From positions 1 to 41,402 of the forward strand of contig NZ_MUMI01000318.1 of assembly GCF_002155975.1 (NCBI RefSeq): a stretch of 41,402 nt of DNA, written 5' to 3'. The stretch comes from Amycolatopsis kentuckyensis. Lineage in GTDB: Bacteria; Actinomycetota; Actinomycetes; Mycobacteriales; Pseudonocardiaceae. Positions 1 to 6,475 of this stretch are shown here, piece after piece; the first letter of the stretch is position 1; each line of letters begins with the position of its first letter. A program made the position numbers and the translations under genes. The notes under the pieces were generated by a model. It had not been told where the DNA came from. It made no database searches and saw only the letters and a list, made by a program, of their open reading frames with translations.

Positions 1-1
1 C

Positions 2-718
2 GCGGACGGGACGGTGCTGGGCAATTCGCAGACCGGGTACGCTCTCGCGCTCGGCATGGACCTCGTCACCGATCCGGCGTTGAAGGCAAAGGCGGGGGCG
101 AAGTACGTGGCGAAGCTCGCCCAGAGCGACAACCACCTCAAGACCGGGTTCATCGGGACGCCGTGGCTGATGCCGGCCCTGACGAACATCGGCCGCGACG
201 ACCTCGCCTACACGCTGCTGTCCAAAAAGGACTACCCGTCCTGGGGCTACGAGATCGGCAAGGGCGCGACGACCGTGTGGGAACGCTGGAACTCGATCCA
301 GCCCGACGGCACCTTCGGGCCGGTGGACATGAACTCCTTCAACCACTACGCCTACGGGGCGGTCGCCGACTGGATGCACCAGTACATCGGCGGCATCCGG
401 ATCAAGGAGGCCGGCTACCGCCGGAGCGTCGTCGAGCCGCACCTCGGCGGCGGGCTCACCCACGCCGAAGGTGCCATCGACACCGTCTACGGGCGGCTGT
501 CGAACGCGTGGGCCGTCACCGGCGGCGGGCTGACGATGGACGTCACCGTGCCCGCCGGCACCACCGCCGAAGTGGTGATCCCGTCGGGCGACGTCACCGA
601 GTCGGGCAAGCCGGTGCGGTGGGCCCCCGGCGTTTCGAGCGTGACGTACGACGCGGCGAAGAAGGCCACCGTCGTGGTCGTCGGGTCCGGGAGCTACCGC
701 TTCAAGGCCCCGAGGTAG
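2..718 (+). CDS. Alpha-L-rhamnosidase (GH78), 3' end only
   Basis: The window opens inside this gene: the frame is open from base 2 and 238 codons are visible. The protein belongs to glycoside hydrolase family 78, which removes alpha-L-rhamnose from plant glycosides and polysaccharides. The visible part is the end of the (alpha/alpha)6 barrel plus the C-terminal beta domain. TTVWERWNS, which carries a catalytic-type Glu, and SFNHYAYGAVADWM are GH78 hallmarks. After the barrel come beta-rich segments (AVTGGGLTMDVTVP, TTAEVVIPSG) and a TAG stop. The N-terminus, any signal peptide and the general acid are outside the window. The next gene runs convergently, with only 21 bases between the two stops. 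Confidence 0.93.
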   Translation, partial: ADGTVLGNSQTGYALALGMDLVTDPALKAKAGAKYVAKLAQSDNHLKTGFIGTPWLMPALTNIGRDDLAYTLLSKKDYPSWGYEIGKGATTVWERWNSIQPDGTFGPVDMNSFNHYAYGAVADWMHQYIGGIRIKEAGYRRSVVEPHLGGGLTHAEGAIDTVYGRLSNAWAVTGGGLTMDVTVPAGTTAEVVIPSGDVTESGKPVRWAPGVSSVTYDAAKKATVVVVGSGSYRFKAPR

Positions 719-739
719 CCGGGTGGCGGCCGGGCCCCC

Positions 740-1918
740 TCACCCGGGCCCGCCGAGCAGCCGGCCGAGGTAGAGGTCCCGCGCGACGAGGCTGACCGCC
801 AGGTGGTCGGCGAGCGGGTCGAAGAAGGCGCTGCGGTACTTGGCGTCGGTCACCGTCGAGGCGGCGAAGTACAGGCCGGAGAACGCGGCGATGAACAGCG
901 AGACCTGCAGCAGTTCCTGCGGGATCGGCAGCTGGATGCCGAACAGCGTGCCGCTCGCGGGGTCGCGGCCGATCCACGCCTTGATCACCGAGTGCTGCAC
1001 CGCGACGATCCCGAAGACCACGAAGAAGACGAACACGAGGGTGGCGAGGACGAAGGTCTGCAGCACCTGGGTCAGGACCAGGACGAGGACCATGTTCGCC
1101 CGTTCCAGCTTCGTCAGCGGCAGCCGTTCGGCGGGGACGTCGTCGGCCAGGAAGGCCGCCAGTGGGGTTTCGCGCAGCTTGTCGAGGCCGACCGGGGCGG
1201 TGCGCGACTGGGTCAGCCGGGTGACCTCGTCCTTGAGCATCCCGAGCAGGAAGACCACGGCGACCAGGGCCAGGAGCCCGACGACCAGCCACATCCGCTG
1301 CCGCGGCAGGGCGGCACCGACCTGCCAGATCTCGGTGGTGAAGAACCCGAAGACGGTGAACAGCAGCAGGAGCGGCAGCGCCCGGCTGGTCAGCTCGCCG
1401 AGCAGCCGCGTCTGGCGGTACGCGGCCCGCAGCGCCCAGCCGACGATCGACCCGACCCCGACGAAGGCGGCCGCGAACAACCCGGCCAGGATCGCCAGCT
1501 GGGTGAGGAGGCCGAGCGGCACCGAGTCGCCTTCGACGACCCAGTCGACCACCGGCACGACGACCGCGAACCCGGCCGCCAGGACCGCCGCGGGCCCGGT
1601 TCCGCCGCGGTCGACCAGCTTGCGCCGCACCCACCGCGCGGTGAGCCAGGAGCCGAGGGCCGGGAGGACGACCAGGCTCAGCAGCAGGCCGGTGTAGCCG
1701 AGCGCGAAGAGGTCGCTCTCCAGGAGCCGGTCGAAGTCCGCGTCGGTTTCGCCGTCCACTGCGGACAGCAGGGCGGTGAGCACCTGCCAGGCCGCGATGA
1801 ACACGACCGCGGGCCCGATCCGGACGAGGAGCCGGGCGGGCCGGCCCCGCACCACGGCGGGCAGCCCCCGCCGCCGGAACCACTGCTCGACGGCTTCGAC
1901 GCCGCGTTCGTCCGCCAT
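740..1918 (-). CDS. Predicted integral membrane protein, 8 TM helices
   Basis: This 392-residue protein has about eight hydrophobic helices: near residues 33-52, 70-93, 108-128, 137-163, 182-202, 211-231, 255-286 and 342-360. A short charged N-terminus (MADERGVEAVEQWFRRRG) precedes the first one. I recognise no catalytic or transport motif, so the function is unknown. The ATG start is preceded by GGGAGGCGAAG, a good ribosome-binding site. The gene is divergent from the SCO6745-family gene. The even GC bias and long helix pattern leave little doubt that it is coding, despite long open frames on the other strand. Confidence 0.8.
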   Translation of the reverse strand: MADERGVEAVEQWFRRRGLPAVVRGRPARLLVRIGPAVVFIAAWQVLTALLSAVDGETDADFDRLLESDLFALGYTGLLLSLVVLPALGSWLTARWVRRKLVDRGGTGPAAVLAAGFAVVVPVVDWVVEGDSVPLGLLTQLAILAGLFAAAFVGVGSIVGWALRAAYRQTRLLGELTSRALPLLLLFTVFGFFTTEIWQVGAALPRQRMWLVVGLLALVAVVFLLGMLKDEVTRLTQSRTAPVGLDKLRETPLAAFLADDVPAERLPLTKLERANMVLVLVLTQVLQTFVLATLVFVFFVVFGIVAVQHSVIKAWIGRDPASGTLFGIQLPIPQELLQVSLFIAAFSGLYFAASTVTDAKYRSAFFDPLADHLAVSLVARDLYLGRLLGGPG

Positions 1919-2021
1919 CTTCGCCTCCCGATCGGCGCGGCCGCCGCCGGGATGCTAGCGCGGGCCGGGTTCCCCGCCCGGCCGGGTGGCCGGGAAGCCC
2001 CACGCCGTACCGACTGGCTGG

Positions 2022-2034
2022 TATGTTGGCCGCG
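2022..2034 (+). promoter_or_regulatory. Leaderless promoter: TATGTT -10 box before GTG
   Basis: TATGTT at 2022-2027 is followed by six bases and then the GTG at 2034. A transcript from this box would begin at or next to the start codon, the common leaderless arrangement in actinobacteria. It argues for the 2034 start over the upstream in-frame start at 1986, which has no ribosome-binding site. I see no convincing -35 box. Confidence 0.6.
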
Positions 2035-2882
2035 TGATCGAAGCGGCGCGCCGGACCTGGCGACTCATCGAGCCCTACCACGGAATGATCTACTTCGCCC
2101 CGGAAGCCGCCGCCGCATACCGCGAACTCGGTCTCACCGGCCGCGCGGGCTATTTCGCGTCGAGGTCGGCGGCGCTGGGCGCGGTCCCGGCTCCGGTCGT
2201 GGTCGCGACCTTCTACAACTTCAACCCGGTCCTGGTCCGGGAGTCGATCGCCGCCGCCCGGGCCGCCACCGGCCCGGACGCCGTCCTGGCGGCGCGTCAC
2301 GCCGCGGTCGACCGGACGCTGCGCGGCATCCTGGGCGACGCGATCGGCGCGCCGGAGATGCACCGGGCCGCCGCTCTGCTGCGCGAGGCCGCCGAGACCG
2401 TCGCCGATGACGTCGTCGGCCGCCCGCTGTACGCCGCCCACGCGGCCCTGCCGTGGCCCACCGAGCCGCACCTGGTCCTGTGGCACGCCCAGACCCTGCT
2501 CCGCGAGTACCGCGGCGACGCGCACATCGCGGCCCTGCTGACGGCGGGCCTGAGCGGCATCGAAGCCCTCGTCACCCACGCTGCTTCCGGCGCCGTCCCG
2601 GCGGAAACCCTGCGCACGTCCCGAGCGTGGTCCGAAGAGGACTGGAGCCGCGCGATCGACGGCCTCCGCGACCGGAACTGGCTCACCGGCGACGCCGAGC
2701 CGACGTTCACGGCCACCGGAGCGGCCCGCCGGGCGGAAATCGAGAAGGCGACCGACGAGAACAGCGTGGCGCCTTACGCGCACATCGGCGAGGCCGCGTG
2801 TGCCGAGCTGCAGGAACTGGTGCGCCCGTACAGCCGGGCGCTGTCGGAAAAGCTCATGCCCTGGGCGCTCGCGAGGCCGTAG
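2034..2882 (+). CDS. SCO6745-family protein
   Basis: The 282-residue product starts MIEAARRTWRLIEPYHGMIYF and matches my memory of the actinomycete SCO6745 family. These are soluble all-alpha proteins, usually annotated as hypothetical, with a winged-helix-like C-terminal part. Typical features are the N-terminal WRLIEPYHGMIYFAPEA block, the GYFASRSAALGAV block and the WSEEDWSRAIDGLRDRNWL segment, which looks like a recognition or dimerisation helix pair. There is no signal peptide or membrane segment. No biochemical role is established that I can name. The 2034 GTG start is supported by the TATGTT box six bases upstream. Confidence 0.8.
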   Translation: MIEAARRTWRLIEPYHGMIYFAPEAAAAYRELGLTGRAGYFASRSAALGAVPAPVVVATFYNFNPVLVRESIAAARAATGPDAVLAARHAAVDRTLRGILGDAIGAPEMHRAAALLREAAETVADDVVGRPLYAAHAALPWPTEPHLVLWHAQTLLREYRGDAHIAALLTAGLSGIEALVTHAASGAVPAETLRTSRAWSEEDWSRAIDGLRDRNWLTGDAEPTFTATGAARRAEIEKATDENSVAPYAHIGEAACAELQELVRPYSRALSEKLMPWALARP

Positions 2883-3080
2883 CGGCCGGGGCACCCCAGA
2901 GAGCGGCCGGGCGCGAGCGTGGTGATGACCGCCGGGGAGACGGCGAGGCCGAACCCCGTGGAGAGCTGGAAGCGGGCCAGCCGAGTTCTCCTCGATACCG
3001 GCCTCGTTCCTGGTCATCTTGTCCTCGGCGGCGGCGTGATCGTCTCCCGGTGCCAGTGGCCGTCGGGCTCCGCTCGTCCG

Positions 3081-3518
3081 TCAGTCCGTCGACGTGATGG
3101 CGTCCCTGATCGCTTGCGCGTCACTGTCGAGGAGCGATCTCTCGCGTTCGGGAGCCTCGGCCTTGAGCGTCCAGCCGTCTCCTGCGTAGCGGGGGATGAC
3201 GTGGAGGTGGAAGTGGAAGACCGTCTGGAAGGCGACTTCGCCGTCGCAGAGGAGGATGTTGATCCCCTCGCAGCCCGGGCGTGCGCGCCGCAAGGCCCGT
3301 GCCATGTCGTGACCGACCGACCAGACGTGCGCGCTCGTGGCTCGGTCGAGGTCTTCCAGGCCCACGGCGTGCTTGCGCGGCACGACGAGAAGGTGGCCGG
3401 GCGTGACGGGGTTCAGGTCCATGAAGACGACAACGGTCTCGTCCTCGTGCACCACGCTGGCCTCGGCCTGCCGCGCCGCGATGGCGCAGAAGACGCATCC
3501 CTGAGCTGCCGAGGTCAT
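3081..3518 (-). CDS. HIT family hydrolase
   Basis: The 145-residue protein has the histidine-triad signature HFHLHVIP near residues 102-109, whose middle His is the nucleophile that attacks nucleotidyl phosphates. The N-terminal CVFCAI pair is seen in zinc-binding HIT proteins. PGHLLVVPRKH and FMDLNPVTPGH are standard HIT fold elements. The family hydrolyses nucleoside phosphoramidates, ApnA or related adducts; the substrate cannot be told. The ATG overlaps the stop of the upstream alpha/beta hydrolase by four bases (ATGA), so the two are translationally coupled. Longer forms of the frame upstream lie inside the hydrolase gene and are not real. Confidence 0.95.
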   Translation of the reverse strand: MTSAAQGCVFCAIAARQAEASVVHEDETVVVFMDLNPVTPGHLLVVPRKHAVGLEDLDRATSAHVWSVGHDMARALRRARPGCEGINILLCDGEVAFQTVFHFHLHVIPRYAGDGWTLKAEAPERERSLLDSDAQAIRDAITSTD

Positions 3519-4186
3519 TTCGTACCGGCCGCCGCCGCGAGCAGCCGGGCGAGTTCGGCCGGCTTCGTGTGCGTCGGCCAGTGGCCGGAGTCGATGTCGA
3601 CGAAGTCGAGGTGCCTCACCCGCGCGAGCTCGGGAACGTCGCCGGCGTCGAGCCACGCCTTGGCCTCGGCCGGGGTGAATTCGGGGCACACGAGTGCGGC
3701 CGGGACGTCGAAGCGTCGCTCGTCGGTCAGCCGCACGACCCCGGTGGCCACGCCCTGGGGAACGGGGATCGCCGCGGCGGCGAAGGCGCGCCGGGCCTCC
3801 TCGTCGAGGTCGGCCGAGTCCGGGCCTGCGAACGGTTCCCAGCCGGGGAAGGGCATGACGCCGTCCCGCAGCTCGAAGAAGTCGGCGTAACGCCTCCCGT
3901 CGGCCGCCGGGAAGCCGCCGATGAAGACCACCTTGGCGATCTTCTCCGGACGGGCGTCCGCGGCCAGCCAGGCGAGGGTGGCCGCGGCCGAGTGCCCGAC
4001 CACCACGGGCGCGGCGGCTTCGTCCACCGCGGTGAGCACGGCCGCCACCTGGTCGTCGAGAGTGGCGGTGGCGTGCGCGGGCAGGGTCAGCGGCACGGGG
4101 CGGTGGCCGTGCGATCGGAGCGCGGCGGCGACGCCGTCCCAGGCGGAGCCGTCGAGCCACAGGCCGGCGATGAGCAGGATGTCCAT
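3515..4186 (-). CDS. Alpha/beta hydrolase (RsbQ/esterase-like)
   Basis: A 223-residue cytosolic alpha/beta hydrolase. The nucleophile elbow is GHSAA (Ser66), the first strand MDILLIAGLWLDGSAW carries the oxyanion region, and the C-terminal GHWPTHTKP supplies His202. The compact 220-residue form is common for actinomycete esterases annotated as alpha/beta fold hydrolases; the substrate is unknown. GAGGGAGAGAC lies before the ATG and a TAGCGT -10-like box is at 4217-4222 on the minus strand. The gene is divergent from the WYL regulator and forms an operon with the HIT gene. Regulation by the WYL protein is likely from position but not shown. Confidence 0.93.
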   Translation of the reverse strand: MDILLIAGLWLDGSAWDGVAAALRSHGHRPVPLTLPAHATATLDDQVAAVLTAVDEAAAPVVVGHSAAATLAWLAADARPEKIAKVVFIGGFPAADGRRYADFFELRDGVMPFPGWEPFAGPDSADLDEEARRAFAAAAIPVPQGVATGVVRLTDERRFDVPAALVCPEFTPAEAKAWLDAGDVPELARVRHLDFVDIDSGHWPTHTKPAELARLLAAAAGTK

Positions 4187-4216
4187 GATCAGGTCTCTCC
4201 CTCGTGGTCGGGGGTC

Positions 4217-4279
4217 ACGCTAGAGGCAATTCCGGACAATCCGCTTCCGGTTCCCCAGGTGATCGCCTAGCCTGCCCGG
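4217..4279. promoter_or_regulatory. Divergent promoter region, hydrolase/WYL regulator
   Basis: Within 93 bases between the two starts, TAGCGT (minus strand, 4222-4217) serves the hydrolase-HIT operon. TAGCCT (plus strand, 4268-4273) sits six bases before the GTG of the regulator, giving a leaderless mRNA. A short inverted repeat, CGGA-CAA-TCCG, lies between them at 4233-4243 and is a weak operator candidate for the WYL protein. Confidence 0.5.
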
Positions 4280-5251
4280 GTGCCGAGTGAGCTCAGCCCC
4301 ACCGCCCGGGCCCTGCGCGCCCTCGAGATCCTCCAGGCGCGGCCCGGCACGACGGCCGACCAGCTCGCCGGGAAGCCCGGTGTCACGGAACGGGCCGCCC
4401 GCCGCTACGTCGGGATCCTGCGTGAGGCGGGCATTCCGGTCGAGTCGGCCCGGGGCCCGCACGGCGGGTACCGGCTCCGGCGCGGAACGAGGCTGCCGCC
4501 GATCGTGTTCACCCAGGCCGAGGCGCTGGGCCTGGTGATGGCGGTGCTCGACGGCCAGCCGGCGGCCACCGAAGCCGACGACCCGGTCGGTGCGGCTCTC
4601 GGCAAGGTCATCCAGGCACTGCCCGAGACGGTCGGCCGGCAGGCGGCGGCCCTGCGCGAGCACGCCACAGCCGCGCCCGACCGGCACTCGGCCCGCCCGG
4701 ATCCCGCCACCACCAGCGCACTCGTCGCCGCCGTCGCGGCCGGGCGCCGGGTCCTGATCGCGTACCGAAGCGAGAGCGGCAACGCGTGGGAGGCCGAGGT
4801 GGACCCGTGGGCGGTCGTGGTCCGCCACGGACGCTGGTACTTGCTGTGCCATTCCCATCGGGCGGCCGCGGTCCGCACCTACCGGGTCGACCGGGTGCGC
4901 ACGGTCGTCCGGACCGGCCACGAGTTCGAGCCACCCGGCGACCTCGACCCGGTCGCGGCGCTGGAGGAGAACCTCGGCACGGGCTGGGAGTTCCGCACCC
5001 ACGTCGTGTTCGACGCCCCGCTGGCCGAGGTGGCACCTTGGATCCGCCCTCCGATGGGACGGCTGCACCCGGCGAAGGACGGGTGCGTGCTCATCGGCAG
5101 CACGGGAAATCCGGCGATGTACGCACAGGAGTGGCTGGCGACGGTGCCGTTCGCCTTCCGCGTCGAGGGCGGAGACGAACTCCGTGCCGCGGTCGCGGCG
5201 GTCGCGGCGCGCTTTGCCGCGGCCGTGGCGCCGGCTCGGCCACCGCGATGA
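4280..5251 (+). CDS. YafY-type transcriptional regulator with WYL domain
   Basis: The 323-residue protein begins with a winged HTH (residues about 8-62: TARALRALEILQARPG, GVTERAARRYVGILREAGIPV, GPHGGYRL). A WYL ligand-sensing domain follows (about 145-215, with AYRSESG, EVDPWAVVVRHGRWYLL and RTYRVDRV) and then the WCX C-terminal domain. Such proteins sense small molecules or nucleic acid ligands and act as repressors or activators. Transcription appears leaderless from the TAGCCT box. The gene is divergent from the hydrolase-HIT operon, its probable target. Length and domain order are normal for the family. Confidence 0.95.
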   Translation: MPSELSPTARALRALEILQARPGTTADQLAGKPGVTERAARRYVGILREAGIPVESARGPHGGYRLRRGTRLPPIVFTQAEALGLVMAVLDGQPAATEADDPVGAALGKVIQALPETVGRQAAALREHATAAPDRHSARPDPATTSALVAAVAAGRRVLIAYRSESGNAWEAEVDPWAVVVRHGRWYLLCHSHRAAAVRTYRVDRVRTVVRTGHEFEPPGDLDPVAALEENLGTGWEFRTHVVFDAPLAEVAPWIRPPMGRLHPAKDGCVLIGSTGNPAMYAQEWLATVPFAFRVEGGDELRAAVAAVAARFAAAVAPARPPR

Positions 5252-5443
5252 CCATGCGGCCTGGCTGAGTTTTGCTGCGGTCAGGACGCTGGGTTCGACC
5301 GATTCGGACGACCGCAGCACGAAGCGACGCATCCGTTCCCCCTGTTCCAGGTCCCGCCAACATGACGGAACGTGCCCCACCCGGCGCCCTACTGAGCTCC
5401 GGAGCCGAACCGACCGTGAGGCGCCGGACGCCGATGATTCACC

Positions 5444-5936
5444 TCAGGCGTTCGCGCCGAGCGATCGACGGATGGCCGCGGCGGTGAACTCGCCGGTTCC
5501 GCGCCAGCCGGCCATGAATTCGGCCTGGCCGCGCAGCACCTCGATCCGGTACGGCTCGACGATCAGCACGAGGTCCAGGCAAAGCTCGCCACAGGTCACC
5601 CGAAGAACGACCTCGCCGGAGAGGGAAAGCATGGTGAAAGCGGGGCGACCTCGACTCAATCCGAGAACACACCCTGCGCACCAGCACCCGCGAGGTCCCA
5701 TTCGTCCTTCCGGAAGAGGCCCCGTCCAGCGCGATTCGCAACCACGCGGAGTTCGCGCGTTCGACGAGCGAACCGTCGTTCAGGGCGAAGGACTCGCCCA
5801 GAACCACCTCGCCGTTACCGCAACTGGAAGCGAAACCCGCGACGCTCGGCGGCACCAGAGGCACTTGCGGGTCGGCCATCCGCACAAAGCGGAGCCCTGC
5901 TTCGGCCAGCCTTCCCCGCAGTTCTTCATCGAGCAC
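5444..5936 (-). pseudogene. Frameshifted hypothetical gene
   Basis: Two consecutive minus-strand frames make one protein-like product. The 5' part (5936 to about 5680) reads LDEELRGRLAEAGLRFVRMADP and then GEVVLGESFALNDGSLVERANSAWLR. The 3' part, in the neighbouring frame, reads MLSLSGEVVLRVTCGELC and ends AAAIRRSLGANA at the stop at 5444. Each is clean only in its own stretch and turns Arg/Pro-rich past the junction at about 5640-5690. The internal ATG at 5632 has no ribosome-binding site, so a single-base indel is more likely than two genes. The GTG at 5936 follows TAGGGT (5948-5943) by six bases, a leaderless promoter. No family is recognised. A sequencing error cannot be excluded. Confidence 0.6.
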
Positions 5937-5942
5937 TGCCGC

Positions 5943-5948
5943 ACCCTA
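5943..5948 (-). promoter_or_regulatory. TAGGGT -10 box of leaderless promoter
   Basis: TAGGGT on the minus strand is followed by exactly six bases and then GTG at 5936, the same geometry as at 2022 and 4268. It fixes the start of the frameshifted gene and suggests the gene was recently functional. Confidence 0.5.
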
Positions 5949-6044
5949 CGGCCGGGAATCTTGCGCTGTGTAGCACTCTGCGCCTGGTCCACGACTAGTC
6001 CGAGCAGGATGGTTGTGCTGTGAGTACGGGACGTAGGGGGTTGC

Positions 6045-6440
6045 GTGGCCGGTCGTGGGCGGAGTTGGTGGCTGGCAGCTGCCGGAGGTGCGGCAGTCGG
6101 TGGTCTGGCGGTGTGGGCGGTGTTGCGGTTCGGGCTTCTCGCCTGGCTGGGCGACCAGGGCAGTGGCGTTCGGCCGGCGGTGGAGGGGTTGAGCTGGCTC
6201 GCGGGTATCGGCGGCCTGCTGGTTGCGGTGGCAGCGTTGGTGATCGCGGTACGGCAGGGGCGTGCCGCTGCCGATGTCCCTGCTGCCGCCGAGCCGGCTC
6301 CGTCGCAGACAGCGTCGAACCAGGGCGTGGTCATCACCGGCGGTGTGTCGGGCGGTTCCGGTTCGGGGCCGACAGTAGGGGTGAACTTCGGGCAGGTGGG
6401 TGTCGCGCCGCCGGACCCTCCCTCGCCGGCGAGGGAGTAG
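6045..6440 (+). CDS. Small two-helix membrane protein with amyloid-like C-terminal motif
   Basis: This 131-residue protein has two hydrophobic helices (about 8-34 and 50-69), then a Pro/Ala linker and a Gly/Val-rich tail. The tail (NQGVVITGGVSGG, then PTVGVNFGQVGV, residues 92-119) alternates hydrophobic and small residues with Asn/Gln. That resembles the bacterial amyloid signalling sequences found on NLR-partner effectors in actinobacteria. TAGGGGG lies just before the GTG start. The +2 frame across the same bases is Arg/Cys-rich and not coding. The stop at 6438-6440 lies only 35 bases before the probable NLR start. Function is unknown; a membrane-disrupting effector is a hypothesis. A programmed or accidental fusion to the next frame is also possible. 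Confidence 0.7.
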   Translation: MAGRGRSWWLAAAGGAAVGGLAVWAVLRFGLLAWLGDQGSGVRPAVEGLSWLAGIGGLLVAVAALVIAVRQGRAAADVPAAAEPAPSQTASNQGVVITGGVSGGSGSGPTVGVNFGQVGVAPPDPPSPARE

Positions 6441-6475
6441 GCCATCCCGCGCCGGGGGTACCGGCGGCCCAGCCG

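Noticed and set aside
702..3017. 771-codon minus-strand frame
   Set aside because: Low-complexity Arg/Pro/Ala sequence crossing both the membrane protein and the SCO6745-family gene. It has no motif.
2883..3080. Possible remnant of a transporter C-terminus on the minus strand
   Set aside because: A short hydrophobic-looking stretch (LSTGFGLAVSPAVITTLAPG) is too short and lacks a start or second motif.
6020..6475. N-terminal extension of the NLR frame
   Set aside because: Cys/Arg/Gly-rich and unlike a protein. The frame at 6045 over the same bases encodes a coherent two-helix membrane protein.
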